In this document: positions 14,610 through 22,639 of the stretch, in pieces | Layout of the letters: the number at the start of each line of letters is the position of its first letter | Numbering within the stretch: position 1 is the stretch's first letter | IMG/VR virus record: IMGVR_UViG_3300033146_001906 | Coordinates: 1-22,867 of that record | Length of the DNA: 22,867 nucleotides | Direction: 5' to 3' (one strand) | Origin: a virus | Notes under the pieces: model-generated | What the model saw: only the letters and a program-made list of their open reading frames with translations | Databases searched by the model: none | What the model was told of the DNA's origin: nothing | Made by a program: the position numbers and the translations under genes

Positions 14610-15509
14610 ATGCTCAATACGGAATTATGGATCAAAGAAATAGAGAAAAACTTATATCCAACAAACGAATTTTACAATTTCTCAAAAAATGATAACGCTT
14701 ATATTACAGGTAAAACTGTACATAGACCAAATGCTGGTACTATGCCAATTGCATTAGTTAATCCTGCTGTACCTTTAGTTGCACCAGTTTTAAGAGCTGA
14801 TGTTGATTTAACTTACACAATGGCTAACATCGTATCACCTCAAATGTATATTGATTATATTCAAGATATTGAATTTTCATATGACATTATGTCTTCTTAT
14901 GTAGAAGATATGGTTAATGGTTTAAATGCTGGAGTAGGTGATTATGTTGCTTACAATTGGGCAAATACTCCTGGTACTAATATTTTAAGAACATCTGGTA
15001 CTTCAAGACCTGCTTATGCACCTTTACAAACTGGTACTCGTAAAAAATTAGTTTTAGCTGATTTAAGAGCTGCTGGTAGATTAATGGACAATGCAAACGT
15101 ACCTACAGAGGGTAGAAAACTTTTAGTAGATGGTAACTTATATTCAGATATTTTAGAAATGGACGAATTTAAAGATAGTTATATCCTAACTAATGCTGCT
15201 GTATCTGACAATTTTGTTGGTAGAGTAGCTGGTTTTGACGTTTATAAACGTTCTACTGTTGTTAGATATAATGCAACTGCTGCTGCTAAACTTGCAGTTG
15301 GTGCTCCTACAATAGCTACAACTAATTTAGCTGCTATTGCTTGGCATCCTTCATTTGTTGCAAAAGCAAACAGTGCTGTTGAAATGTTTGGAATGGATAG
15401 AAAAGATCCTTCTTACTTACAATATGTAATATCTGCGAAAGTTAGATATGGTGCTGCTAAAACAAGAACTTCTGAAATAGGAGTTGTAACTATAGTTGAA
15501 GAAAGTTAG
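14610..15509 (+). CDS. Major capsid protein
   Basis: 299 residues. The protein starts MLNTELWIKEIEKNLYPTNE and continues with NAYITGKTVHRPNAGTMPIA. This opening is common in Bacteroidetes phage coat proteins, which adopt the HK97 fold. The middle has KLVLADLRAAGRLMDNANVP, resembling the long spine helix, and DGNLYSDILEMDEF. The end (LQYVISAKVRYGAAKTRTSE) matches the axial-domain strands. Composition is richer in Ala and Gly than its neighbours, as expected for an abundant virion protein. It lies right after the protease-scaffold gene and is followed by a strong terminator. No N-terminal delta domain is obvious. Confidence 0.85.
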   Translation: MLNTELWIKEIEKNLYPTNEFYNFSKNDNAYITGKTVHRPNAGTMPIALVNPAVPLVAPVLRADVDLTYTMANIVSPQMYIDYIQDIEFSYDIMSSYVEDMVNGLNAGVGDYVAYNWANTPGTNILRTSGTSRPAYAPLQTGTRKKLVLADLRAAGRLMDNANVPTEGRKLLVDGNLYSDILEMDEFKDSYILTNAAVSDNFVGRVAGFDVYKRSTVVRYNATAAAKLAVGAPTIATTNLAAIAWHPSFVAKANSAVEMFGMDRKDPSYLQYVISAKVRYGAAKTRTSEIGVVTIVEES

Positions 15510-15539
15510 AAGATTAATAACCAATCTTTTACAAGTTAT

Positions 15540-15566
15540 AAGGGGATACTTTTAAATCCCCTTTTT
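15540..15566 (+). terminator. Intrinsic terminator after major capsid gene
   Basis: AAGGGGAT (15540-15547) pairs with ATCCCCTT (15556-15563) across an 8-base loop, followed by a run of T. It begins 30 bases after the capsid stop. Partial read-through would give capsid a higher mRNA level than the downstream tail genes. Confidence 0.8.
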
Positions 15567-15592
15567 AATAAAAATATAAAAAATAACAAATT

Positions 15593-16813
15593 ATGGCTTT
15601 AAACGATGTAATTTTTATCAAAGGAACGGGTGGATTAGGTAGAGTAGCTGGTGCTAACGATTACATATCTGCACTTTTAATTTATGATGAGAAATTTGTT
15701 GATAACGCTTCCTTTATTGCAAATGGATTAAATACATTTACTGAAACTAATAGAATTATAGATTTTAATAGAATGAGTGATGTTGAGGAAACAGGTTTAA
15801 CCGAAACCAATCTATTAACAAAAGAATATTGGTATCAAATAAAAGAATATTTTAGAATTGCACCGACTGGAAAACTTTATGTAGGTTTATATAATGATAC
15901 TACTAAAGATACAGTCCCATCAAATTTAAATTTTCAAGAAGTTTACACAATGCAAGTATTTGCTGAAGGTGAACTTAGACAAATTGGTGTTTATAACACT
16001 AAAAATACATATACAACTGGAGACGTTGAATTAATTCAAGGGGTAGCTAATACTGCTGAAATTAATCATATGCCTTTATCTTGTATCTACGGTTCAGATA
16101 TTTCAACTGCCGATTTAACTACTTTAGATAGTTTAAGAAGTTTATCTACTCCTTCACCAAAAGTATCAGTTACACTTTTACAAGATGGTGCAAATGTTGG
16201 AGCTGCTTTAGCTATATCTGAAGGTAATTCAATACCAGCAGTAGGAGCTTTATTAGGTTCAGTATCTAATTCTAAAGTTAATGAATCTATTGCTTGGGTA
16301 CAAAAATATAATGTTGCAGGTGGTGGTGAATTAGAAACTATTGCATTTGTGAACGGTGATTTATATACAGATTTATCGCCTACAGAATTAAGTGATATTA
16401 ATACTTTAGGATATATTTTTGGATTAAAACATATAGGAATTGCTGGAACTTATTTTAATGATAATCATACTGGTGATACAATTTTATCAGATTATGCTTA
16501 TATTTCTGAGGTTAGAACAATTGACAAAGCTATTAGAGAAGTGAGAACAGCTCTTTTACCACAATTAAATAGACCTATTAAAATAACATCAAGCGGTACT
16601 ATCGCTGGAACTACTATATCATTCTTTAAAAGTTTGGCTGTTAAACCAGTCGATAGAATGATATCAGATGGGGAACTAAGTGCTGGAGATGTTTATATAG
16701 ATCCAGAACAAAACATATTAACAACAAGTAAATTAGAAGTAACAATTCAATTAATTCCTTACGGAACAGCAAGAACAATTTCTGTAAATATATCTTTTAC
16801 TACACAATTGTAA
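15593..16813 (+). CDS. Contractile tail sheath protein, DUF2586-like
   Basis: 406 residues. The sequence follows the DUF2586 sheath type: an N-terminal FIKGTGGLGRVAGANDYISA, a central region with IAWVQKYNVAGGGELETIAF, and a conserved C-terminal core, TIDKAIREVRTALLPQLNRP (about 307-326). The chain ends in beta strands (VTIQLIPYGTARTISVNISF) used for subunit linking. Sheath proteins form the outer contractile cylinder that drives the tube into the cell. Its presence classes the phage as a contractile-tailed myovirus type. The length is moderate for the family. It follows the capsid terminator by a short leader. Confidence 0.9.
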   Translation: MALNDVIFIKGTGGLGRVAGANDYISALLIYDEKFVDNASFIANGLNTFTETNRIIDFNRMSDVEETGLTETNLLTKEYWYQIKEYFRIAPTGKLYVGLYNDTTKDTVPSNLNFQEVYTMQVFAEGELRQIGVYNTKNTYTTGDVELIQGVANTAEINHMPLSCIYGSDISTADLTTLDSLRSLSTPSPKVSVTLLQDGANVGAALAISEGNSIPAVGALLGSVSNSKVNESIAWVQKYNVAGGGELETIAFVNGDLYTDLSPTELSDINTLGYIFGLKHIGIAGTYFNDNHTGDTILSDYAYISEVRTIDKAIREVRTALLPQLNRPIKITSSGTIAGTTISFFKSLAVKPVDRMISDGELSAGDVYIDPEQNILTTSKLEVTIQLIPYGTARTISVNISFTTQL

Positions 16814-16843
16814 ATAATATAAAAATAAAAATGGGAATTAATA

Positions 16844-16868
16844 ATAAAAATAAAAATAAAAATAAAAT
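16844..16868 (+). repeat. TAAAAA hexamer repeat in a leader
   Basis: Three TAAAAA units plus partial copies lie 11-35 bases before the ATG at 16879. It is the most regular example of the A-rich leaders used instead of Shine-Dalgarno sites in this window, and could tune translation by slippage in copy number. Confidence 0.5.
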
Positions 16869-16878
16869 ATAAAACACA

Positions 16879-17265
16879 ATGGCAGACGTAAAATATACAA
16901 TAAGACAAGGCGAAAGTTTAGGAATGGAAATGGCTTTCAAAGATGATAGTGGTAACGCTATTATAGTTGATGGACCAGACGTAACAAATATCTTAGTTAC
17001 ATTATCAAGTAATAGTACTGTTTTTGCAAAATTCAGTTTAAACCCTGCGATGGGAGCAGATTGGGGTTCATTAGCAGTAAGTGGTAATATAATTACAATT
17101 TTAGTTACAAGAGAAATGACTAAACAATGGGCAACTGGTTTTGGTATGGCTACTATTACAGTAGAAAAAGATGATGTAGTTTTAACTCATTTAGTAAAAG
17201 AAAATGAGAATAATGCATTAGTTCAAATATATCCATCTATTAATGCTCAATATACTTTTGCATAA
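16879..17265 (+). CDS. Virion-associated beta-rich protein, 128 aa
   Basis: 128 residues. The N-terminal YTIRQGESLGMEMAFKDDSG (6-25) is followed by alternating strands (ITILVTREMTKQW and MATITVEKDDVVLTHLV). This looks like the Ig-like N-domain seen in some phage baseplate and tail decoration proteins (BppU-type: 'qGdt..l.i...d..G..i...'). No enzymatic residues are evident. It sits between the sheath and the two tube genes, where small tail or decoration proteins are common. The exact role is unknown; a structural role in the tail is inferred from fold and position. Confidence 0.6.
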   Translation: MADVKYTIRQGESLGMEMAFKDDSGNAIIVDGPDVTNILVTLSSNSTVFAKFSLNPAMGADWGSLAVSGNIITILVTREMTKQWATGFGMATITVEKDDVVLTHLVKENENNALVQIYPSINAQYTFA

Positions 17266-17272
17266 ATAATAT

Positions 17273-17294
17273 AATGGGAGCTTAGTCTCCCATT
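17273..17294 (+). terminator. Hairpin before the tail tube genes
   Basis: AATGGGAG (17273-17280) pairs perfectly with CTCCCATT (17287-17294) around a 6-base loop. Only a short T run follows, so it may be a weak terminator or an mRNA stabiliser rather than a full stop. Confidence 0.6.
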
Positions 17295-17326
17295 TAACAA
17301 ATTAATAAAAATAAAAAATATAAATT

Positions 17327-17800
17327 ATGCTTTTACATAATAATACAAATATAAATGGTATTGCTTATGATTGGAGTTCTATTAAATTCACATTTGGTTC
17401 TGGTGATGCAGCTATCGAAAATACTGAATTAATACAAATTACTGCAATTTCATACGGAGAAACAAGAGATGCCCAAAAGAATTATGGTACAGGTGCTTAT
17501 CCAGTATCAAAAGGTTTTGGTAATGTAGATGTTAAAGCTTCTATGACAATAGCAATGACTGAATTAAGAAAATTAATAGATATTGCAACTAACACTAAGA
17601 TCCAAAATTTAGAATCTTTTGAAATAGTAATATCATATTATCCTGGTGTCACAGATCAAGAAGGTACCCCAGTTGTTGAAGATAGAATACAAGGATGTTC
17701 AATAGACTCTACATATTTTGATTTAAAACAAAATGATATGAATATAGAAGTAGAAATTGATTTAAATCCTATGAACGTTTTATATGGAGTTACATCATAA
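17327..17800 (+). CDS. Tail tube protein, copy 1
   Basis: 157 residues, probably the inner tube subunit of the contractile tail. Features shared with the next gene are a start MLLxNN, AYDW near residue 18, ISYGETRDAQKNYGTGAYPV, a conserved GFGNV strand, and KQNDMNIEVEIDLNP near the end. The beta-strand pattern suits the tube fold (two orthogonal sheets plus a helix, here LRKLIDIATN). It lies downstream of the sheath and upstream of the tail chaperone, the standard location for tube genes. Because there are two related copies, it may be the main tube or a special tube-end subunit; the sequence does not decide. Confidence 0.75.
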   Translation: MLLHNNTNINGIAYDWSSIKFTFGSGDAAIENTELIQITAISYGETRDAQKNYGTGAYPVSKGFGNVDVKASMTIAMTELRKLIDIATNTKIQNLESFEIVISYYPGVTDQEGTPVVEDRIQGCSIDSTYFDLKQNDMNIEVEIDLNPMNVLYGVTS

Positions 17801-17820
17801 AATAATAATAATATAGATAA

Positions 17821-18399
17821 ATGCTATTAAATAACAATATATTTATAAATAATAAGGCTTATGACTGGGGTTCAATACTTGTAGTAATAGAAGGATACCC
17901 AGTTATTGGTATTTCAAATATATCTTATTCTGAAACTATGAATCACCAAAATATCTATGGTACTGGTTTATATCCAGTACATACAGGTTTTGGTAAGGTA
18001 GTTCCTCAAGCATCTATAACTTTAAATGCAGATGAGATATTTACATTGCAAAATGTTGCAGTAAATGGGATATTACAAAATTTACCACCTTTTGATATAA
18101 TGGTTACCTATAATTATGCAGAAGAATTATCTAATTTAGATTTTTCATCGATAATAAAAGATCCTACAACACTAACAGATGTAAAACCTGCAAAAACAAT
18201 CATATTAAAGAATTGTAGATTTACTAATGTTGGATTTGATGTATCTCAAAACGATATGAATATAGAATATAGATTTAATTTAAGTTTAAGTCATATTATA
18301 TGGAAACCTATTACACAGGAAGACTTTAAAAAACTTGGTAATGCAATTGTAAATTTATTTCAATCTACTAAAAATGCTTTATTTGGAGCACAAATATAA
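17821..18399 (+). CDS. Tail tube-like protein, copy 2
   Basis: 192 residues, clearly related to the preceding protein: MLLNNN, KAYDWGSI, ISYSETMNHQNIYGTGLYPV, TGFGKV and SQNDMNIEYRFNLS line up with the same motifs in copy 1. It is longer, with an insert of about 20 residues near 120-145 (SNLDFSSIIKDPTTLTDVKP) and a C-terminal helical extension (FKKLGNAIVNLFQSTKNALF). The extension suggests a specialised role, such as the tube initiator at the baseplate or a tube-terminator contact. The two genes are separated by 20 bases and probably arose by tandem duplication. Confidence 0.7.
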   Translation: MLLNNNIFINNKAYDWGSILVVIEGYPVIGISNISYSETMNHQNIYGTGLYPVHTGFGKVVPQASITLNADEIFTLQNVAVNGILQNLPPFDIMVTYNYAEELSNLDFSSIIKDPTTLTDVKPAKTIILKNCRFTNVGFDVSQNDMNIEYRFNLSLSHIIWKPITQEDFKKLGNAIVNLFQSTKNALFGAQI

Positions 18400-18405
18400 A
18401 AATTA

Positions 18406-18963
18406 ATGAAAATGAAAGAAAAACAAACAAAAAAATATCAAATATTAATTGATAAATTTAAAAAAGATAACATATCCTATAACACTATTAACATAGAACC
18501 TGATTATGTTTGTTATCTTAAAAAAGCTGATAGAACTACTATCAAACAAGTAATGAGTTTAATTGCTAAAGACCAAATTGCTGGTATGTTTTTATTATTC
18601 AAAAATACTTGGCTTGGTGGAGACGATGAAATTATGGAAGATAGTGAACTATTCTTATCTGCTATATCTGTTGCTGGTGATTTATTTAAAACTTACGATG
18701 TTAAATTCGATAAGGTAGATAATAACTATAAATTTACAATAGATGGTAAAGAATGTTTATTAAGAAAACCTAAGATAACTGAATTGTCATCAATTTTTTC
18801 AAGATTAGAAAAAGATCCATTAAGTGCAAATGAATATATGTTGGACCAGTGTTGGATATCTGGTGATGAAGAGATAAAAACAAACGATGATTATTTCTTA
18901 TCATTAAGTCCAATGCTTGAAAAAATATTAAATGTTCGTTCTGCTACTTTAAAAAAAAACTAA
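18406..18963 (+). CDS. Tail assembly chaperone, short form (gpG-like)
   Basis: 185 residues. The position just before the tape measure, and the small acidic/basic mixed helical sequence, fit the first tail-assembly chaperone. Its middle has QVMSLIAKDQIAGMFLLFKN, and its end GKECLLRKPKITELSSIF followed by DDYFLSLSPMLEKIL. The chaperone coats the tape measure protein during tube growth and is absent from the mature tail. The last codons (CT ACT TTA AAA AAA AAC TAA) contain two overlapping -1 slippery heptamers, T TTA AAA and A AAA AAC. The start is ATG 18406, with ATG 18412 close behind in the same frame. Confidence 0.78.
   Translation: MKMKEKQTKKYQILIDKFKKDNISYNTINIEPDYVCYLKKADRTTIKQVMSLIAKDQIAGMFLLFKNTWLGGDDEIMEDSELFLSAISVAGDLFKTYDVKFDKVDNNYKFTIDGKECLLRKPKITELSSIFSRLEKDPLSANEYMLDQCWISGDEEIKTNDDYFLSLSPMLEKILNVRSATLKKN
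18948..18960 (+). promoter_or_regulatory. Programmed -1 frameshift slippery site
   Basis: The sequence T TTA AAA AAA AAC overlaps the 3' end of the chaperone, and its zero-frame stop follows directly. It offers T TTA AAA (18948-18954) and A AAA AAC (18954-18960). No strong stem-loop is obvious just downstream, so the slip may depend on the A run alone. Confidence 0.75.
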
Positions 18964-19211
18964 ATTTTTATAAAATATCTGAAAGTGAAAATAGAGACAT
19001 ATTAAGAAAATCAATAGCCGCTTTAAGAAGATATTTTAACCTTACTACTAAAGAGATAAACAACTTAACCGATGATACTTGGGCTATACTTTATACCGAA
19101 TTACAATGGATATTAAGTGTTGAAAATCCACAAACCACAACTAAAACAGTTAATTATAGCAATCCTTATCAGGGTAGGAAAAACGATATTAATAAAATAT
19201 TAAATAGATAA
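18960..19211 (+). CDS. -1 frameshift extension of tail chaperone (gpGT-like)
   Basis: The 248 bases between the short chaperone stop and the tape measure start hold no separate gene with a start codon, but the -1 frame is open for 83 codons right from the slippery site to TAA at 19209-19211. It encodes LNFYKISESENRDILRKSIA and then AALRRYFNLTTKEINNLTDD, WAILYTELQWILSV and a polar tail ending NDINKILNR. Shifting at A AAA AAC (18954-18960) would give a fused protein of about 268 residues. The TAA is directly followed by the tape measure ATG. A nine-A run also permits transcriptional slippage. This matches the conserved G/GT frameshift arrangement of long-tailed phages. Confidence 0.85.
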   Translation, partial: LNFYKISESENRDILRKSIAALRRYFNLTTKEINNLTDDTWAILYTELQWILSVENPQTTTKTVNYSNPYQGRKNDINKILNR

Positions 19212-20798
19212 ATGGCACAAACATTAAAAATAAAAGCTGTATTAGATGATTTAATATCACCTAAATTAAAAACAATCCAAACAAAGTTAAAGGAAGTTAC
19301 TACTGCATCAAAAAAGACAGCAACTTCTTCAACTAAAAGTTTTAAAAAAATGGGTACTTCATTAAGTAACCTTAAAACTGGTGCGGTAGCTGTTACAGCT
19401 GCAATAATTGGTATTGGTGTTAAATTAAATGCTATTATATCTGAATCATTAACTTTATATGATGCTCAAGAAAAAGCAATTGCTCAAGTAGAAGCTGGTT
19501 TAAAAAGTACAGGTAATACAGTAGGTTATACATCTAAGCAATTACAAGAGATGTCGTCTGAATTGCAGAAAATATCTTTATTTGGTGATGAAGAAATACT
19601 TGCAAATGCAACAGCTCAATTATTAACATTTACAAATATAACAGGTGAACAATTTGATAAAACACAATTAGCTGCATTAAATTTAGCTACAAGATTAGAC
19701 GGTGATTTAAAATCAGCATCTATTCAATTAGGTAAAGCATTAAATGATCCAGTTGCAAATTTATCAGCATTAAGTAGAAGTGGTATTCAATTTAGTGATG
19801 CACAAAAAGAATTAATTAATTCACTTGCAGAAACTAATCAACTTGCAGAAGCTCAAGATATTATATTGGCAGAATTAGAAAAACAATATGGTGGAAGTGC
19901 TGAAGCTGCTGCATTAGCTGGAACTGGTGGATTAACTCAATTAAAAAATGTTATTGGTGATTTAAAAGAAGAGTTTGGTGGAACATTAATTGCTAATGTT
20001 AATACTTTTTCAACTGCTATTATGAATAATGCTGATAACATAAGTACTGTTATATCTACTTTTGAAACTTTAAAAAATACTATTTTAGATGCTTTTAATT
20101 TTGATTTAGAAAACAATTTAACTAAAGTTTTAGATATAATTAATAATGTTTTAACAGCTGTATCTAATAATTTTTTTATAGTTAGTGATGCTATAAAAAT
20201 AGTTATTGAACCTTTTAAAGAATTATTTGCATTATTTGGAGATTTTGGTGGAGCTTTATCTATAGTAACAGGAGTTATGAAAGTTTGGGTTGCTATTATG
20301 AAATTTGCTACATTTCCTATAAGAACATTAGTAAAAGGTATTACATTAGCAATTGAAATATTTCAAGGTTTATCAGATAAAGTTAAACTTGTTGCTAAAA
20401 TAATTCTTGCGGTTTTATTTCCACCTATTTTATTAGTAATAGATGGATTTAAAATAATTAAAAAAGCACTTTTTGATTCCAATAGTGAAGCAAGAAAACT
20501 TTTATCAATAACTAATAAATTAGCAGATGTAACCAGAAGACCTGTAACCGCAACTACTACTGAAACAACAGATATAGACACCACATTACCAGATGCTCCT
20601 ACTTTAGATGGAGATTCTACTACATTAACTACGGATAGAAGTGTTACTAATATTACTTTAGATATAGAAAAAATAATTGAAAGTGGTGGTATTGTATTAA
20701 ATACAACTAATATGACTGAAAATAGTGAAGAGATAACAAAAATAGTAGAAGAAGCATTAACAAAAGCATTAATTGATGCTACAAATATAAAATTATAA
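19212..20798 (+). CDS. Tail tape measure protein
   Basis: 528 residues. The N-terminus is Lys/Thr/Ser-rich helix (about 20-48), then a hydrophobic segment (AVTAAIIGIGVKL). The central region has the classic tape measure signature: YTSKQLQEMSSELQKISLFG, SIQLGKALNDPVANLSALSR, SGIQFSDAQKELINSLAETN and EAQDIILAELEKQYGGSAEA. A second hydrophobic stretch (LVAKIILAVLFPPILLVIDG) may aid membrane passage. The protein sets tail length and is ejected with DNA. At 528 residues it is short, which predicts a short contractile tail. The ATG follows the frameshifted chaperone stop directly. Confidence 0.9.
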   Translation: MAQTLKIKAVLDDLISPKLKTIQTKLKEVTTASKKTATSSTKSFKKMGTSLSNLKTGAVAVTAAIIGIGVKLNAIISESLTLYDAQEKAIAQVEAGLKSTGNTVGYTSKQLQEMSSELQKISLFGDEEILANATAQLLTFTNITGEQFDKTQLAALNLATRLDGDLKSASIQLGKALNDPVANLSALSRSGIQFSDAQKELINSLAETNQLAEAQDIILAELEKQYGGSAEAAALAGTGGLTQLKNVIGDLKEEFGGTLIANVNTFSTAIMNNADNISTVISTFETLKNTILDAFNFDLENNLTKVLDIINNVLTAVSNNFFIVSDAIKIVIEPFKELFALFGDFGGALSIVTGVMKVWVAIMKFATFPIRTLVKGITLAIEIFQGLSDKVKLVAKIILAVLFPPILLVIDGFKIIKKALFDSNSEARKLLSITNKLADVTRRPVTATTTETTDIDTTLPDAPTLDGDSTTLTTDRSVTNITLDIEKIIESGGIVLNTTNMTENSEEITKIVEEALTKALIDATNIKL

Positions 20799-20802
20799 CG
20801 AT

Positions 20803-21468
20803 ATGGCTAATAAAAAATTAGTATCAAATTTAGATAATATATATAGTTGGAGTAGAAGTATAGGAAGTAGATTACTTAGACAAGATTATATAACTGGTAA
20901 ATATCAAGATGATGCGTTACATCCAGAAAATTATATAGATCAATCTACAATATCTCAAATGTTAGGTACTCCTACTGGAAATAGATGGATAAAATTTAAA
21001 GGTATTGATCCATTTAAAGATGAAGAAGACGCAATTGGAGAAATTAATGAGAAGCCAGTGGAATTATCACGACCAGAGTTTATATTAGAAAATCCTATAA
21101 TAACTATTAATAGACCTAAAGAAATTGTTCAAACTTCGGTAAATGGTTTAAATGGTAAAATAGTTGAAATAGTATCAAATGGTAATTTTGAGATTAATAT
21201 AGTAGGCACTTTAGCTGGTGTTCAATTTTGGAACTATGATGAAGCAAATATTAAAAATTTAGAAACGATATTCCAAGTTAAAAAAGAACTGATGATTGAC
21301 AGTCCATATTTGAATGATATATTTGACATTACAAAAATAGCTATTACTGATCATAAAATTGCACAAAGTACAGAATTTACAAATGTTACTGCAATTGAAA
21401 TAAATTGTATATCAATCCTTAATGAAGATATATTTGAAATAGATGAAGATAAATTAAAAGAAGAATAA
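20803..21468 (+). CDS. Baseplate or tail protein, DUF6046-like
   Basis: 221 residues. The N-terminal part is polar (SNLDNIYSWSRSIGSRLLRQ). The core ENPIITINRPKEIVQTSVNG followed by GKIVEIVSNGNFEINIVGTL (about 95-139) matches the DUF6046 pattern seen next to tape measure genes in Bacteroidetes phages. The C-terminal half has repeated Ile/Glu strand segments ending CISILNEDIFEIDEDKL. Its place between tape measure and hub suggests a hub or tube-initiator role, comparable to T4 gp48/gp53 or Mu gp43 in position only. The ATG is 4 bases after the tape measure stop, and the next gene starts 5 bases after its own stop. Confidence 0.7.
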   Translation: MANKKLVSNLDNIYSWSRSIGSRLLRQDYITGKYQDDALHPENYIDQSTISQMLGTPTGNRWIKFKGIDPFKDEEDAIGEINEKPVELSRPEFILENPIITINRPKEIVQTSVNGLNGKIVEIVSNGNFEINIVGTLAGVQFWNYDEANIKNLETIFQVKKELMIDSPYLNDIFDITKIAITDHKIAQSTEFTNVTAIEINCISILNEDIFEIDEDKLKEE

Positions 21469-21473
21469 TAACA

Positions 21474-22583
21474 ATGACTTACGAATTAAACATAGAAATA
21501 AAGTTTTATAATAAATTTGAAGATGGTACATATTCTGAAAAACCTATAATTTTACAAAAAGTTATTGGTATGAATATTGAATATGATTTGAATAATTTAA
21601 CAGATACTTGTAATATTAAAATACCACGTAAAAATGCTATTATTGATATTATTAAATCTGAGGTTAGTTTATATTATGAAACAAGTTTAAATAAAAAAGT
21701 TAATATTGGATCAAAAGTTGAAATCAAATATGGTTATAATATTACAAATTTTAAAGTAGAACCTACTAAATTTTATGGTTATTTATCTGATATAAAATAT
21801 GAAGATACATTTATAACACTTTATATTGAAGATTCAATGTATTTATTAAAAAAAGGTAAAAGAATACAAAAAACTTGGGCATTTACTACACTTAGTGATT
21901 TAATAAATGATATAACCATTAATAATGATATTCCTATTAAAATTGGTAATATAACTAATTTTGAATTTAATAACTTAAGAGTTAAAGATTTAATAAGTCC
22001 ATCTGAAATATTACAAATGTTAAAAGATGAATACTCTTTTTATTTTTATTTTATTGGTGATTTATTATATGGTGGTTATAAGTATTTAGATAATACAACA
22101 AGTTATAATTTTGAATATCCTTATAATAAAAATGCTTATCCTATAATATCAAAAGATATTGATAATAGTATTCCTGAAATATTAAATTCAAGAGTAATCA
22201 TAACAAGTACTCAAACAGATAATTCAGTTATATCTGTTTATATTGATAGTGATAATATTGATTCATATCCTGAAATTGATGATTATACTGATGATATCCC
22301 TGAAAAAGATAATACAGTTGAAATTAAAAAACCAGGTATGAGTAGAATAGCTTGTGGTAAAATGGCATATAATAGATTTTTACAATTCAGTAATAACAGC
22401 TTAAATGGTAGTTTTACAACTTTTGGTAAACCATTTATAAAAGTAAGTGATATTATAAATATTAAATTAGGATATCTTAATATTGAAGATGATGCTATAA
22501 TGTTTATAGATAGTATTAATATTAAATATGCTGATGGTAATGGTAATAGACAAGAAATTGTTTTTGGAAGTCAAATAAAATAG
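21474..22583 (+). CDS. Baseplate hub protein (gp27/Mu gp44-like)
   Basis: 369 residues. The early region IEYDLNNLTDTCNIKIPRKN and NIGSKVEIKYGYN (about 38-88) fit the paired beta-barrel domain of phage hub proteins, which read 'v..G..v.i..GY......f.G.v'. FYGYLSDIKYEDTFITLYIE closes the barrel, and a helical segment VKDLISPSEILQMLKDEYSF follows. The acidic stretch near 265-290 could be a linker to a second domain (TFGKPFIKVSDIINIKLGYL). Proteins of this type form the trimeric hub under the tube and carry the spike. The gene ends in TAG at 22581-22583 and is followed by a non-coding region and the 29-bp repeats. Confidence 0.8.
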   Translation: MTYELNIEIKFYNKFEDGTYSEKPIILQKVIGMNIEYDLNNLTDTCNIKIPRKNAIIDIIKSEVSLYYETSLNKKVNIGSKVEIKYGYNITNFKVEPTKFYGYLSDIKYEDTFITLYIEDSMYLLKKGKRIQKTWAFTTLSDLINDITINNDIPIKIGNITNFEFNNLRVKDLISPSEILQMLKDEYSFYFYFIGDLLYGGYKYLDNTTSYNFEYPYNKNAYPIISKDIDNSIPEILNSRVIITSTQTDNSVISVYIDSDNIDSYPEIDDYTDDIPEKDNTVEIKKPGMSRIACGKMAYNRFLQFSNNSLNGSFTTFGKPFIKVSDIINIKLGYLNIEDDAIMFIDSINIKYADGNGNRQEIVFGSQIK

Positions 22584-22610
22584 TTATAAAAAAGTATAAT
22601 GTTAATGAAT

Positions 22611-22635
22611 AAATCCTTAGATAATAATTGGATTT
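22611..22635 (+). other. Small hairpin after the hub gene
   Basis: AAATCC (22611-22616) pairs with GGATTT (22630-22635) around a 13-base A/T loop. No T run follows, so it is not a convincing terminator; it may be a processing or stability element between the hub gene and the repeat array. Confidence 0.3.
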
Positions 22636-22639
22636 AAAT

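Noticed and set aside
16831-16872. 13-codon frame rich in Asn-Lys before the 128-residue gene
   Set aside because: It is a by-product of the TAAAAA leader repeat and too short to support as a gene.
20363-20584. 73-residue minus-strand frame in the tape measure gene
   Set aside because: It lies opposite well-recognised tape measure sequence and has no start context.
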